Source of the DNA: JAEUMW01 sp039807745
GTDB lineage: Bacteria > Pseudomonadota > Gammaproteobacteria > Burkholderiales > JAEUMW01
Direction of reading: 5' to 3'
Assembly (NCBI GenBank): GCA_039807745.1
Contig: JBDHRV010000002.1
Span: 5,881 to 69,880, forward strand
Length of the DNA stretch: 64,000 nucleotides
Part shown: positions 1 to 9,487 of the stretch, one piece after another
Layout of the letters: each line of letters begins with the position of its first letter
How positions within the stretch are numbered: the first letter of the stretch is position 1
The notes under the pieces: generated by a model
The model's database searches: none
What the model was told of the DNA's origin: nothing
The model's input: only the letters and a program-made list of their open reading frames with translations
Made by a program: the position numbers and the translations under genes

Positions 1-521
1 TGAGCGGGGTGATCGCGATCGCGTCGGTGGGCGGCATCCGCTCGGACCTGGAAGCGGGCGCCCTCGTGCTTCCCGATCAGATCATCGATTACACGCACAG
101 CCGCAAAAACACCTTCTTCGAGGGCTCGGACCAGCCCGTCACGCACATCGACTTCACGGCCCCGTATTCGCGCCCGCTACAGGAGAAGTGCCTGCGCGCA
201 GCGCAACTCGCGGACGTGCCGCTCAAGCTCGGCGGCGTCTACGGCGCCACGCAGGGACCCCGGCTCGAGACAGCGGCGGAGATCGATCGGCTGGAGCGCG
301 ACGGCGTCGACATGGTCGGGATGACCGGCATGCCGGAGGCCGCCCTGGCACGCGAGATCGGGCTCGAGTACGCGGCGATCGCGGTGATCGCGAACGCTGC
401 CGCGGGGCGCGGCAGCAGTCGGGACGGCATCCGGCTGCCGGAGCTGCAGGTCACCCTGCAGGCGGCCGTCGGCAAGGTGAAGCGCGTGCTCGACCGCCTG
501 GTGGAAGTTCATGGCGATTAG
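1..521 (+). CDS. S-methyl-5'-thioinosine phosphorylase (MTAP/PNP family), 3' part
   Basis: The reading frame is open at the window edge (the first full codon begins at base 3), so the N-terminus is missing and about 170 residues are seen. The segment [17 protein letters not shown] followed by [13 protein letters not shown] is the substrate and phosphate-binding core of the MTAP/PNP phosphorylase family, which cleaves purine nucleosides with phosphate in purine and methionine salvage. Where adenosine-type MTAPs carry an Asp in the base pocket, this protein has IANAAAG with an Asn. This fits 6-oxopurine substrates, as in the thioinosine phosphorylases of Pseudomonas-like bacteria. That specificity is inferred. 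The last codons overlap the start of def by 11 bases, so the two are probably translated from one message. Confidence 0.8.
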   Translation, partial: SGVIAIASVGGIRSDLEAGALVLPDQIIDYTHSRKNTFFEGSDQPVTHIDFTAPYSRPLQEKCLRAAQLADVPLKLGGVYGATQGPRLETAAEIDRLERDGVDMVGMTGMPEAALAREIGLEYAAIAVIANAAAGRGSSRDGIRLPELQVTLQAAVGKVKRVLDRLVEVHGD

Positions 522-1044
522 GCCGGTGCTCAAGATGGGCGATCGCCGGCTCCTGGTGCCGGCGCAACCGGTGCGCGAGTTCGGCACCGCCGCGCTCGAC
601 GCACTGCTCGAGGACATGCACGACACCATGGCGGCGCTCGACGGCGCCGGGCTCGCCGCCCCGCAGATCGGCGTCGGCCTGCAGGTGGTCGTCTTCGGCG
701 TGACGCAGAACCCGCGCTATCCGGACGTCGAGACAGTCCCCTATACCGTGCTCGTCAACCCGGTGCTCATGCCGGTGCGGCCGGAGATGGAGGAGGGCTG
801 GGAAGGATGCCTTTCGGTGCCGGGGATGCGTGGGCTGGTGCCGCGTTATCGCGAGCTGCGCTACCAGGGGTTCGACCAGCACGGCGCGGCCATCGATCGC
901 ACCGTCTCGGGGTTCCACGCGCGGGTCGTGCAGCACGAGGTCGATCACCTCCACGGCATCCTGTACCCGATGCGCATTCGCGACTTGAGGAACTTCGGTT
1001 TCAGCGAGGTCCTGTTTCCCGATCTGCCCGTTCCCGACGAGTGA
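511..1044 (+). CDS. def: Peptide deformylase
   Basis: A 177-residue cytoplasmic metalloenzyme that removes the formyl group from the N-terminal methionine of new proteins. All three family motifs are visible in order: [10 protein letters not shown] near residues 50-60, EGCLSVPG near 97-104 (the Cys is a metal ligand) and QHEVDHLHG near 145-153 (two His ligands and the catalytic Glu). Length is usual for the family. The ATG lies 11 bases inside the end of the upstream phosphorylase gene. The stop is 8 bases from the converging end of glnD. It is not next to fmt as in many proteobacteria, so it may be a second def copy. Confidence 0.95.
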   Translation: MAIRPVLKMGDRRLLVPAQPVREFGTAALDALLEDMHDTMAALDGAGLAAPQIGVGLQVVVFGVTQNPRYPDVETVPYTVLVNPVLMPVRPEMEEGWEGCLSVPGMRGLVPRYRELRYQGFDQHGAAIDRTVSGFHARVVQHEVDHLHGILYPMRIRDLRNFGFSEVLFPDLPVPDE

Positions 1045-1052
1045 GCTCGGCG

Positions 1053-3641
1053 TCAGGACTCCAGCGCGGCGAGCAGATCCGATTCCAGACGCAGCGTCGA
1101 TTTCGCGTCGCGCAGCGCGGCTCCGGTCACGAGAAAGGTGTCTTCGGCGCGCTCGCCGAGCGTGTTGATCTTCGCGGTGTGCACCAGGACGCCATAGTCG
1201 GCAAGGATGCGGGAGATTCGCGAAAGCAGGCCCGGGCGGTCGCCGGCGACGATCGAAAGCACGTGGAACGCGCCGCGCTCGTCGGGGTACAGTCCCACCG
1301 CCGGGGTGATCGGAAAGTGCTTGAGATGGCGCGACAGCCGCCCCGATGCAGGCGGATCCAGCGGTGTCCTGCGCATCAGCCGGTCGGCGAGCTCATGCTC
1401 GATGGTGCTGATCACGTCGCGGTAGTGGGCGGTCTTGTTGAACACGTCCAGCACCTGAAAGCTGTCGAGAGCGTAACCGTGACGGGTGGTGTAGATCTTG
1501 GCCTCGACGATGTTGTAGTTCATGCGCTCGAAAAAGCTGCATATCTGCGCAAATAGATCCTTCTCGTCGCGGGTGTAGATCATGACCTGCAGACCCTCGC
1601 CCGCGGGCGAGAGGCGCGCCTTCACCACGGGCTGCGGCGTGTTCGGCCGGAAGAAGAGCTGCCGCGTGTGCCAGGCGATTTCCTGTACATCGTGGCGCAG
1701 AAAGTAGGCGGTATCGAGCTTGTCCCACAGCGCGTCCTCCGTCCCTTCGCCGATCGCGTACAACCTGAGCTTCGCCCGCGACTCCGCCTTGCGCCGCGTG
1801 AGCGTCACATCGATTGCGGAACCGTCGCCCGCCAGCGCGCGCTGAGTTGCCCAGAAGAGATCCTCGAGGAGCTTCGCCTTCCACCCGTTCCAGACCTTCG
1901 GGCTGGTGCCGCGGATATCCGCGACGGTGAGCAGATAGAGCGCGCCGAGCCGCCGCGGGGTCTGCACGCGGGCGGCGAAGCTCATCACCACCGCCGGATC
2001 GGAGAGGTCGGATTTCTGCGCCGTGGACGACATCACGAGGTGATCGCGGACGAGCCAGGCGACGAGGTCTGTTTCCTCGCGCGCGAGTCCGTGCCGGCGG
2101 CAGAAGCGGCGCGCGTCCACCGCGCCCAGCTCCGAGTGATCGCCGCCGCGCCCCTTGGCGATGTCGTGGAAGAGGGCCGCGATGTAGAGCAGCTCGGGCT
2201 GGCGAAAGTCCCCGATCAGCCGGCTGCAAAGCGGGTACTCATGGGTGAATTCCTTGATCGTGAAACGGCGCAGGTTGCGCAGCACTTTCATGATGTGCTC
2301 GTCCACCGTGTAGACGTGGAAGAGGTCGTGCTGCATCTGGCCGACGATGCGACCGAACTCCGGAACGTAGCGCGCCAGCACGCCGCACTGGTTCATGAGC
2401 CGCAGCACCCGGACCAGGGCATGCGGCTCGCGCAGGATGGCGAGGAACAGCGCCTGATTGCGCGGATCGCGGCGGAATGTGCTCCCGATGCTGCGGCTTG
2501 CCCGGCGCAGCGCGCGCAGGGTTTCGGGGCCGATGCCCTGCAGCTCGAGGTGCTGCTGCAGGACCAGGAAGGTCTCGAGGATGGCGGTGGGTTCGCGCTC
2601 GAACAGGTCGCTCGTGCGCGCTTCGAGCAGCTCGTGGCGGGCCTCGAACCGCTCGTTGAGCGGCGAGGGCGGCGCTTCCGGCGGCGGCTGCATGCGCGTG
2701 CGCAGGTTGAGCAGCAGCGTGTTGTTGAGCTCGCGGACGTTGTTCGCCGTGCGGTAGAAGCGCTGCATCAGCTGTTCGCTCGCCCGCCGCGCGACGCCAT
2801 CGCGGTAGCCCAGCTCTTTCGCGAGCTGATTCTGATAGTCGAAGAGCAGGCGATCCTCACGCCGGCCGGCCAGGTAGTGCAGGCGCACCCGCAAGCCGCG
2901 CAGAAAAAGCTCGTGCCGCTTGATCTCGCGCACCTCGTCGCGCGTCATGAGCCGCGTGGCCGCGAGGTCGTCCCAGCTGCGCCCGAGATGGGCGGCGCGG
3001 CTGATCCAGAGGATGGTCTGCAGATCGCGCAGCCCGCCGGGACAATCCTTCAGGTTGGGCTCGAGGTTGTATGCGGTGTCGTTGGAGCGGTTGTAGCGCT
3101 GGCGCTGCTCGAGCTGCTTGGCGAGAAAGAAATTCTTCGCATCAAGATCGCGGGCGAGCATGATCTGCAGGCAGGCGTACTGCTTCCGGCTCCCGGCCAG
3201 CCGACGGGCCTCGAGCAGGTTGGTCTGAATGGTGACGTCCTGGGCGGCGAGCTCGATGCACTGTTCGACGGTGCGCACGCTGTGGCCGATGTCCAGACCG
3301 ATGTCCCAGAGTATGCCGACGAGCTCTTCGACGAACTTCCGGTAGCGGTTCTCTCCGCCCGGCGGAAGCAGGATCAGGACATCGATGTCGGAGTACGGGA
3401 AGAGCTCGCCGCGACCGTAGCCGCCCACCGCCACCAGCGCCATGTCGGCTGGCAGGTCGAGGCTGCGCCAGATGGTCTTGAGCAGACTGTCGACCAGCTG
3501 CCGGTGCTGCACGAGCACGAACGAAACCGGCGAGCCGAGCAGGAAACCCTTGCGCAGCCCCTCGCGCCCTTCCTTCAGGACCTGCTTCCAGAGCGGTACC
3601 GAGGGCGACGGTTTGGCGACGAGAGGGGGGGCGATCTCCAT
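1053..3641 (-). CDS. glnD: Bifunctional PII uridylyltransferase / uridylyl-removing enzyme
   Basis: An 862-residue nitrogen sensor that adds UMP to PII proteins when glutamine is low and removes it when glutamine is high. Domains in order: nucleotidyltransferase with GGYGRGELFPYSDIDV at about 73-88; a helical linker; an HD hydrolase domain with LFHDIAKG (His492-Asp493); and two C-terminal ACT glutamine-sensing domains at about 680-760 and 790-860. I chose the ATG at 3641. The frame is open to 3719, but that would overlap the end of map, while 3641 starts 10 bases after the map stop and gives the normal N-terminus. The map-glnD pair is a known arrangement in beta- and gammaproteobacteria. Confidence 0.95.
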   Translation of the reverse strand: MEIAPPLVAKPSPSVPLWKQVLKEGREGLRKGFLLGSPVSFVLVQHRQLVDSLLKTIWRSLDLPADMALVAVGGYGRGELFPYSDIDVLILLPPGGENRYRKFVEELVGILWDIGLDIGHSVRTVEQCIELAAQDVTIQTNLLEARRLAGSRKQYACLQIMLARDLDAKNFFLAKQLEQRQRYNRSNDTAYNLEPNLKDCPGGLRDLQTILWISRAAHLGRSWDDLAATRLMTRDEVREIKRHELFLRGLRVRLHYLAGRREDRLLFDYQNQLAKELGYRDGVARRASEQLMQRFYRTANNVRELNNTLLLNLRTRMQPPPEAPPSPLNERFEARHELLEARTSDLFEREPTAILETFLVLQQHLELQGIGPETLRALRRASRSIGSTFRRDPRNQALFLAILREPHALVRVLRLMNQCGVLARYVPEFGRIVGQMQHDLFHVYTVDEHIMKVLRNLRRFTIKEFTHEYPLCSRLIGDFRQPELLYIAALFHDIAKGRGGDHSELGAVDARRFCRRHGLAREETDLVAWLVRDHLVMSSTAQKSDLSDPAVVMSFAARVQTPRRLGALYLLTVADIRGTSPKVWNGWKAKLLEDLFWATQRALAGDGSAIDVTLTRRKAESRAKLRLYAIGEGTEDALWDKLDTAYFLRHDVQEIAWHTRQLFFRPNTPQPVVKARLSPAGEGLQVMIYTRDEKDLFAQICSFFERMNYNIVEAKIYTTRHGYALDSFQVLDVFNKTAHYRDVISTIEHELADRLMRRTPLDPPASGRLSRHLKHFPITPAVGLYPDERGAFHVLSIVAGDRPGLLSRISRILADYGVLVHTAKINTLGERAEDTFLVTGAALRDAKSTLRLESDLLAALES

Positions 3642-3651
3642 GCCGTTCGGT

Positions 3652-4455
3652 CTATGACGCGACGAAAGCGGGCGGCGGCGGCGAACCTTCGGACCGGGTG
3701 AGGATCTCGAATCCCGCATCCGTCACCAGGACCGTGTGCTCCCACTGCGCCGAGAGGCTGTGATCCTTGGTGACGACCGTCCAGCCGTCCGCGAGCTGCC
3801 GGATCGCCGGTCGCCCGGCGTTCACCATCGGCTCGACCGTGAAGGTCATGCCCGCCTGCAGCCTGAGCCCGGTGCCCGCACGACCGTAATGCAGCACCTG
3901 AGGCTCCTCGTGAAAGCGCGCGCCGATGCCGTGTCCGCAGAATTCACGCACGATGCTGAAGCCGTGGGCTTCGGCATGGGACTGTATGACATACCCGATA
4001 TCGCCGAGGTGTGCGCCCGGGCGCACGGCTGCGATGCCCTTCCACATGCACTCGTAGGTGATCTCGGACAAGCGCCGCGCCTGAATCGAAGGCTGCCCCA
4101 CGTAGTACATGCGACTCGTATCGCCGTGGTAGCCATCCTTGATCACGGTGACGTCGATGTTGACGACGTCCCCCGCGCGCAGTCGCTTGTCTCCCGGGAT
4201 GCCGTGACACACGACGTGGTTGACCGACGTGCAGATCGAGCGTGGGAAGGGCTCGTAGCCCGGCGGTGCGTAGTGGAGCGGGGCGGGAATCGACTGCTGG
4301 ACATCGACCATGTGGCGATGGCAGAGCTCGTCGAGCTCACCCGTCGTGACCCCCGGTTTGACGTAGGGCGCGATGAAGTCGAGGACCTCGGCGGCGAGGC
4401 GGCCGGCGAGACGCATCTTCTCGATCTCCTCCGGGCTCTTGATGGTGACGGACAT
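3652..4455 (-). CDS. map: Type I methionine aminopeptidase
   Basis: A 267-residue cytoplasmic enzyme that removes the initiator methionine after deformylation. The dinuclear metal ligands can be seen: Asp in VVNIDVTVI and in YHGDTSRMYY, His in EFCGHGIGARFHEEP, Glu in FTVEPMVNAG and Glu in SAQWEHTVLVT. I chose ATG 4455 (MSVTIKSPEEI), the standard type I N-terminus. A TTG at 4488 would add 11 unusual residues. Upstream on the same strand 4492-4497 reads TAGAAT, a fair -10 element, but no good -35 is visible. It is divergent from rpsB and forms a pair with glnD. Confidence 0.96.
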   Translation of the reverse strand: MSVTIKSPEEIEKMRLAGRLAAEVLDFIAPYVKPGVTTGELDELCHRHMVDVQQSIPAPLHYAPPGYEPFPRSICTSVNHVVCHGIPGDKRLRAGDVVNIDVTVIKDGYHGDTSRMYYVGQPSIQARRLSEITYECMWKGIAAVRPGAHLGDIGYVIQSHAEAHGFSIVREFCGHGIGARFHEEPQVLHYGRAGTGLRLQAGMTFTVEPMVNAGRPAIRQLADGWTVVTKDHSLSAQWEHTVLVTDAGFEILTRSEGSPPPPAFVAS

Positions 4456-4555
4456 GGGGCGGGCTTTCGACAGCGGAAACGAATGCAAACCATTCTACCG
4501 GACTGTCGCGCCGGTGCCGCGGCCATTCGGCCCAGGTCGGCCGGACCACGGCCCC

Positions 4556-4585
4556 TTGAGCCTTGTCGGGTGCGTCGAGTATACT
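4556..4585 (+). promoter_or_regulatory. Sigma-70 type promoter of rpsB-tsf
   Basis: TTGAGC at 4556-4561 and TATACT at 4580-4585 are separated by 18 bases. Transcription would start near 4592, leaving a leader of about 220 bases before rpsB. It is the only strong match in the 358-base gap between map and rpsB. Confidence 0.7.
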
Positions 4586-4715
4586 TCGCGGTTATTTTTT
4601 GCGGCGCCGGCGGCGAATGTGAAGTCTCGTGGGACACGGCATTCGATGTTGGCGGCAACTACTCACACCTGCCCGGTTCAGGCGCCTGCGTCACACGCGA
4701 GCGCAAGCAAGGGTG

Positions 4716-4768
4716 CCCCGCGTGTTTGGCGCGGGGTGGGCTGGCGAACGGATGCGACCGTCCGCCAG
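4716..4768 (+). promoter_or_regulatory. Structured rpsB mRNA leader (two hairpins)
   Basis: Two stable hairpins follow each other in the transcribed leader. The first has a perfect 7-bp stem, 4716-4722 with 4730-4736, and a 7-base loop. The second pairs 4741-4746 with 4763-4768 and, after one A/C mismatch, 4748-4751 with 4758-4761, leaving a 6-base loop. The start codon lies 45 bases further on. In E. coli and relatives, ribosomal protein S2 represses rpsB-tsf through a conserved leader structure. Whether this leader is that element or an unrelated one is not settled by eye. Confidence 0.5.
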
Positions 4769-4813
4769 CGGCGCAGGTGGCGGCTCAACCCTAAGCATAC
4801 GGAGTGATCGATC

Positions 4814-5569
4814 GTGTCAGTGACCATGCGCCAGATGCTGGAGGCGGGCGTCCATTTCGGACACCAGACCCGCTATTGGAATCCGAAGATGGCTCCCTAC
4901 ATCTTTGGCCAGCGCAACCGGATCCACATCATCAACCTCGAGGCGTCGCTCGCGATGTATCAGGACGCCCTCAAGTACGTACGTCAGCTTGCCTCCAACA
5001 AGGGCACCATCCTTTTCGTGGGCACGAAGCGCCAGGCGCGCGAGATCGTGCGCGAGGAGGCCATGCGCTGCGGGTCGCCCTATGTCGATCAGCGATGGCT
5101 CGGTGGCATGCTCACCAACTTCAAGACCGTGAAACAATCGACCAAGCGGCTGCGCGAGATGGAAGCCATGATCGCGGACGGCTCGGTCGACCGGATGTCG
5201 AAGAAGGAGGCGCTCTTCTTCCAGCGCGAGCTCGACAAGCTGCTGAAGAGCATGGGCGGCATCAAGGACATGGACGGTCTGCCCGATGCTGTCTTCATCA
5301 TCGACGTCGGCTACCAGAAAGGCGCCGTGCAGGAAGCGAAGAAACTCGCCATCCCGGTGATCGCCGTCGTGGACACGAACAACTCCACGGACGGCGTGGA
5401 CTACGTGATCCCGGGCAACGACGATTCGAGCGGCGCCATCCGCCTTTATGCCCGCGGTGTAGCGGACGCGATTCTCGAAGGTCGCAGCCAGATCATCCGC
5501 GAGATCGTGAGCGACGAGTTCGTCGAACTCGAGGAAGGCGGCGAGGAGGGTGTCCCGGCGCAGCAGTAG
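4814..5569 (+). CDS. rpsB: 30S ribosomal protein S2
   Basis: 251 residues, normal S2 length. The N-terminus [20 protein letters not shown] is diagnostic, and [12 protein letters not shown] and [18 protein letters not shown] are further S2 blocks. I kept the GTG at 4814, which has GGAG at 4801-4804. The ATG at 4826 is an alternative that would remove four residues. It leads the rpsB-tsf-pyrH-frr run, the standard bacterial order. Confidence 0.97.
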   Translation: MSVTMRQMLEAGVHFGHQTRYWNPKMAPYIFGQRNRIHIINLEASLAMYQDALKYVRQLASNKGTILFVGTKRQAREIVREEAMRCGSPYVDQRWLGGMLTNFKTVKQSTKRLREMEAMIADGSVDRMSKKEALFFQRELDKLLKSMGGIKDMDGLPDAVFIIDVGYQKGAVQEAKKLAIPVIAVVDTNNSTDGVDYVIPGNDDSSGAIRLYARGVADAILEGRSQIIREIVSDEFVELEEGGEEGVPAQQ

Positions 5570-5604
5570 CGCGCCGGCAGACGCACCAAACGGATATCAC
5601 GCGC

Positions 5605-5621
5605 GCGGGCGCTGCGCCCGC
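5605..5621 (+). promoter_or_regulatory. GC hairpin in the rpsB-tsf spacer
   Basis: A perfect 7-bp stem (5605-5611 with 5615-5621) with a 3-base loop lies between the two genes. No T-run follows, so it is not a full intrinsic terminator. It may partly reduce read-through or protect rpsB mRNA ends; the rpsB-tsf spacer of E. coli also contains an attenuating hairpin. Confidence 0.4.
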
Positions 5622-5638
5622 CGCTTCGGAGATGGGTA

Positions 5639-6517
5639 ATGGCGGAAATCACCGCGTCGATGGTGAAGGAACTGCGCGAGGCGACCGGCCTCGGCATGAT
5701 GGAATGCAAGAAAGCCCTGGCAGAGGCGGGCGGTGACATGACGGCCGCCGCCGACCTGCTCAGGATCAAGAGCGGTGCGAAGGCGAGCAAGGCGGCGGGC
5801 CGGATCGCCGCCGAGGGTGTGGTCGATGCCTGGATCGCCGCGAACGGCCAGACCGGGGCGCTGGTGGAGATCAACTGCGAGACGGACTTCGTGTCGCGTA
5901 ACGAGGACTTCCTCGCCTTCGCGAAGAAGCTCTCCCAGCTCGTCGGGGAGCAGGATCCTCACGACCTGACGGTGCTCGCCGAACTGCCGCTGGATGGGAC
6001 GACCGTCGAGGCGGCGCGGCAGGCGCTCGTGCAGAAGATCGGCGAGAACATCGGCGTGCGCCGCTTCGCGCGCTTTGCCACGGACGACACGCTTGCCTGT
6101 TACCTGCACGGCACCCGCATCGGCGTCCTGGTGGATTACGCCGGGGGGAACGAGCAACTCGGCAAGGATATTGCAATGCACATCGCCGCGAGCAAGCCTC
6201 TGGCTGTGTCAAAGGAAGAGATCCCCGGTGCACTGCTCGAAAAGGAACGGGAGATCTATGCGGCACAGGCGGCGGAAAGCGGCAAACCGGCCAACATCAT
6301 CGAGAAGATGGTGGAAGGCCGGGTCGTGAAGTACCTCGCCGAAGTAACCCTGCTCGGCCAGCCGTTCGTGAAGGATCCCGACGTCACGGTGGAAAAGTTG
6401 CTCGCATCGAAGCACGCGCGGGTGAATCGGTTTGCGCTCTTCGTGGTGGGTGAGGGCATCGAGAAGAAGTCGGCGGACTTCGCGCAGGAAGTGATGGCTG
6501 CCGCAGGAATCAAGTAA
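5639..6517 (+). CDS. tsf: Elongation factor Ts
   Basis: 292 residues. EF-Ts is the guanine-nucleotide exchange factor for EF-Tu. The N-terminal UBA-like domain [20 protein letters not shown] is diagnostic, and the core contains [11 protein letters not shown], the region that reaches the EF-Tu switch. The length matches the family and the gene follows rpsB by 69 bases. The stop is 19 bases before pyrH. Confidence 0.97.
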   Translation: MAEITASMVKELREATGLGMMECKKALAEAGGDMTAAADLLRIKSGAKASKAAGRIAAEGVVDAWIAANGQTGALVEINCETDFVSRNEDFLAFAKKLSQLVGEQDPHDLTVLAELPLDGTTVEAARQALVQKIGENIGVRRFARFATDDTLACYLHGTRIGVLVDYAGGNEQLGKDIAMHIAASKPLAVSKEEIPGALLEKEREIYAAQAAESGKPANIIEKMVEGRVVKYLAEVTLLGQPFVKDPDVTVEKLLASKHARVNRFALFVVGEGIEKKSADFAQEVMAAAGIK

Positions 6518-6536
6518 CCAAGACACATCGCTCGCC

Positions 6537-7277
6537 ATGAGCATCCCCGTTGTCCCTCCGGCGGCAGCACCGGCCTACAAGCGCGTCCTCCTCAAGCTGA
6601 GCGGCGAGGCGCTGATGGGCGACGATCGCTACGGCATCAACCGCGAGACGCTCGAGCGCATCGTGTCGGAAGTCGCCGAAGTGGTGCGCATGGGGGTGGA
6701 AGTCGGCGTGGTGATCGGCGGCGGCAACATCTTTCGCGGCGTGGCACCGGCAGCAGCCGGGATGGACCGCGCCACGGCGGACTACATCGGCATGCTCGCG
6801 ACGGTGATGAACGCGCTCGCATTGCAGGATGCGATGCGCCGGATCGGGCTCGCGAGCCGGGTGCAGTCGGCGCTCAACATCGAGCAGGTGGCCGAACCGT
6901 ACATCCGCGGCAAGGCCATGCGCTATCTCGAGGAGGGCAAGGTGGTGATCTTCGCCGCCGGCACCGGCAACCCCTTCTTCACCACCGATACCGCGGCGGC
7001 GCTGCGCGGCATGGAGATGAACGCGGAACTGGTCATCAAGGCGACCAAGGTCGACGGCGTCTACACCGAAGACCCGAAGCGCAATCCCGACGCGAGGCTC
7101 TACCAGCGGCTCACGTTCGATGAAGCCATCGTGCGCAATCTCAAGGTGATGGACGCCACCGCCCTCACGCTATGCCGCGACCAGCGACTGCCGATCAACG
7201 TCTTCAACATCTTCAAACCGACCGCGTTCAAGCGCGTCGTGCTGGGGCTCGAAGAGGGCACCATGGTGCACAGCTAA
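6537..7277 (+). CDS. pyrH: UMP kinase
   Basis: 246 residues of the amino-acid-kinase fold. It phosphorylates UMP to UDP in pyrimidine synthesis and is a hexamer under GTP/UTP control. Visible blocks are [12 protein letters not shown] (phosphate binding), [40 protein letters not shown] and [14 protein letters not shown] short N-terminal extension ([14 protein letters not shown]) precedes the conserved start, so the initiation codon could be slightly later. Found in the standard place between tsf and frr. Confidence 0.97.
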   Translation: MSIPVVPPAAAPAYKRVLLKLSGEALMGDDRYGINRETLERIVSEVAEVVRMGVEVGVVIGGGNIFRGVAPAAAGMDRATADYIGMLATVMNALALQDAMRRIGLASRVQSALNIEQVAEPYIRGKAMRYLEEGKVVIFAAGTGNPFFTTDTAAALRGMEMNAELVIKATKVDGVYTEDPKRNPDARLYQRLTFDEAIVRNLKVMDATALTLCRDQRLPINVFNIFKPTAFKRVVLGLEEGTMVHS

Positions 7278-7302
7278 GCCGATTACTTGCGAGACCCGAT
7301 CG

Positions 7303-7860
7303 ATGATCGCCGACGTCAAGAAGAACGCGGAACACAAGATGAGCAGGACCGTGGAGACGCTCAAGACCGACCTGGGCAAGGTGCGCACGGGGCGCGCGCA
7401 CACGGGACTGCTCGATCACATCACGGTCGACTATTACGGCAATCCGACGCCCATCAACCAGGTCGCCAATGTCACGCTGATCGACGCGCGCACCATCGGC
7501 GTTTCACCCTGGGAGAAGAAAATGGCGTCAGCCATCGAGAAAGCCATTCGGGATTCCGATCTCGGGTTGAATCCCGCGACGGTGGGGGAGCTGGTGCGCG
7601 TGCCGATGCCACCGCTGACCGAGGAGCGCCGCCGCGATCTGATCAAGGTCGTCCGCCACGAGGCGGAAAATGCGCGCGTGGCCGTGCGCAACGTGCGGCG
7701 CGATGCGATCGCACACCTCAAGGATCTCCTCAAGAGCAAGGGCATCTCCGAGGACGACGAGCGCCGCGCGCAGGACGACATCCAGAAGCTCACGGACCGT
7801 TTTATCGCCGAGGTCGACAAGACCCTGCAGGTAAAAGAGTCGGACCTGATGGCGGTATAA
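7303..7860 (+). CDS. frr: Ribosome recycling factor
   Basis: 185 residues, exact family length. It splits post-termination ribosomes together with EF-G. The signature [21 protein letters not shown] and the C-terminal block [21 protein letters not shown] are typical. Its stop codon directly abuts the GTG start of uppS, suggesting coupled translation. Confidence 0.97.
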   Translation: MIADVKKNAEHKMSRTVETLKTDLGKVRTGRAHTGLLDHITVDYYGNPTPINQVANVTLIDARTIGVSPWEKKMASAIEKAIRDSDLGLNPATVGELVRVPMPPLTEERRRDLIKVVRHEAENARVAVRNVRRDAIAHLKDLLKSKGISEDDERRAQDDIQKLTDRFIAEVDKTLQVKESDLMAV

Positions 7861-8649
7861 GTGACCGCGCATACCAGCTCCACCCTCGACGTTCCCCTCG
7901 TCGGGGCAGTGCCCAGACATGTTGCCGTCATCATGGACGGCAACGGGCGCTGGGCCAAGAACCGATTCCTGCCCCGGGTCGCAGGCCACAAGCGCGGCGT
8001 CGCGGCAGTGCGCGCGGCGGTCGAGGGCTGCGTCGAGTTCGGCGTCGAATACCTGACCCTGTTCGCGTTCAGCAGCGAGAACTGGCGCCGTCCCGAGAAG
8101 GAGGTGTCGGTCCTGATGCAGCTCTTCGCGCGCACCCTCGAGCAGGAAGTCGAGAAGCTGCACGAGAACGGCATCCAGTTTCGCGTGGTCGGCGATCTCG
8201 CGCGCTTCGAGCCGCGACTGCGGCAACTGATAACGGCGGCCGAAGCCCTCACTGCCGGCAATCGCAGGATGACCCTGACAATAGCGGCGAACTACGGTGG
8301 GCGCTGGGACATTCTGCAGGCGATGCGGCGGATGATCGCGGCACGGCACGAGCTCGCCGACGGCAACTTCGCCGAGGCCGACCTGATCCCTTACCTGTCG
8401 ATGAGCTACGCACCCGAGCCCGATCTCTTCATTCGCACTGGCGGCGAGAAGCGCATCAGCAACTTCCTCGTCTGGCAACTGGCCTACACCGAGCTCTACT
8501 TTACCGACACCCTCTGGCCAGACTTCGACCGTAACACCCTCGCCCGCGCGATCGACTCCTATCGCACTCGCGAGCGCCGCTTCGGCCGCACCAGCGAACA
8601 GCTGCAGACCGCCGTCGAAGTCCCGCTTCCGGTCGCCAAGCTCGGGTAG
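7861..8649 (+). CDS. uppS: Undecaprenyl diphosphate synthase
   Basis: 262 residues, cis-prenyltransferase family. It builds the C55 lipid carrier for peptidoglycan and O-antigen. The catalytic loop [15 protein letters not shown] includes the Mg-binding Asp, and [18 protein letters not shown] and [17 protein letters not shown] are conserved. The GTG start at 7861 follows the frr stop with no spacer. It is followed by cdsA, dxr and rseP in the order usual for proteobacteria. Confidence 0.96.
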   Translation: MTAHTSSTLDVPLVGAVPRHVAVIMDGNGRWAKNRFLPRVAGHKRGVAAVRAAVEGCVEFGVEYLTLFAFSSENWRRPEKEVSVLMQLFARTLEQEVEKLHENGIQFRVVGDLARFEPRLRQLITAAEALTAGNRRMTLTIAANYGGRWDILQAMRRMIAARHELADGNFAEADLIPYLSMSYAPEPDLFIRTGGEKRISNFLVWQLAYTELYFTDTLWPDFDRNTLARAIDSYRTRERRFGRTSEQLQTAVEVPLPVAKLG

Positions 8650-8685
8650 CGGCGCGGCCGCGTCCCCGCGGTTGGTACGCGACTC

Positions 8686-9483
8686 ATGCTGAAGCAGCGA
8701 ATCGTCACCGCGGTGGCGTTGATTGCGCTGTTTCTCGCGGCCGATTTCTATCTTTCGACGCTCGCCTGGGGACTGCTGCTGCTGGTCCCGATGGCGCTGG
8801 GGGCGTGGGAGTGGGCCGCCCTGGCGAAGTTTTCCAAGGGTGGGCATGCCGTCTTTACCGCCCTGGTGCTCGGCAGCTGCTTGGCCCTCGCCGCGGGCGG
8901 ACGGGCAGCGGGGTCGGATGCCGCCGCGATCGTCGTGCTCGCGGTCGCCGTCGCCTTCTGGGCGAGCGTCGTGCCGCTCTGGCTGCATCGGGCGTGGTCG
9001 GTCCGCTCGCCGGTGAGCCTGGCGGCCGCGGGCTGGCTCGTGCTGGTGCCGGGCTGGTACGGGATGGTAGTCCTGCATCGCGACCCCGCCGCATTGCTCG
9101 CGCTCCTCGCCGTGGTGTGGATTGCAGACAGCGCGGCATTTTTCGCCGGCCGGCGCTTCGGCCGTCACAAGCTCGCGCCATCGATCAGCCCGGGCAAGAC
9201 CTGGGAGGGCGTAGGCGGAGCGTTCGCGGCCGTGCTACTGTACGCTCTGATTCTCGAGCGGGTGCCGCTTGTGGCAGGACTCAGGGGCGGTCTCTACGCC
9301 CTGGTGCTGGGCATGGCGATCCTGGGCATTCTGGGCGACCTGTTCGAGTCCTGGATGAAGCGGCAGGCCGGCGTCAAGGACAGCGGGACGCTCCTTCCGG
9401 GGCACGGCGGCGTCCTCGACCGGATCGACGCGCTGACGGCGGCCGTCCCGCTCGCGGCCCTATGGACTCTCCTCGATCGATAG
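8686..9483 (+). CDS. cdsA: Phosphatidate cytidylyltransferase
   Basis: 265 residues, an integral membrane enzyme making CDP-diacylglycerol from CTP and phosphatidic acid, the branch point of phospholipid synthesis. Six or more hydrophobic segments are visible. The C-terminal family signature [19 protein letters not shown], with its metal-binding acidic residues, is intact. It sits in the uppS-cdsA-dxr cluster, 4 bases before dxr. Confidence 0.95.
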   Translation: MLKQRIVTAVALIALFLAADFYLSTLAWGLLLLVPMALGAWEWAALAKFSKGGHAVFTALVLGSCLALAAGGRAAGSDAAAIVVLAVAVAFWASVVPLWLHRAWSVRSPVSLAAAGWLVLVPGWYGMVVLHRDPAALLALLAVVWIADSAAFFAGRRFGRHKLAPSISPGKTWEGVGGAFAAVLLYALILERVPLVAGLRGGLYALVLGMAILGILGDLFESWMKRQAGVKDSGTLLPGHGGVLDRIDALTAAVPLAALWTLLDR

Positions 9484-9487
9484 ACCG

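Noticed and set aside
1668..3701. 677-codon frame antisense to glnD
   Set aside because: High-GC shadow frame; glnD on the other strand has complete domains.
4708..4768. Hairpins before rpsB as a terminator for an upstream gene
   Set aside because: The upstream gene is divergent and no T-run follows either stem.
7434..9168. Leftward frames antisense to frr, uppS and cdsA
   Set aside because: Products lack motifs and the + strand genes are intact and tightly packed.
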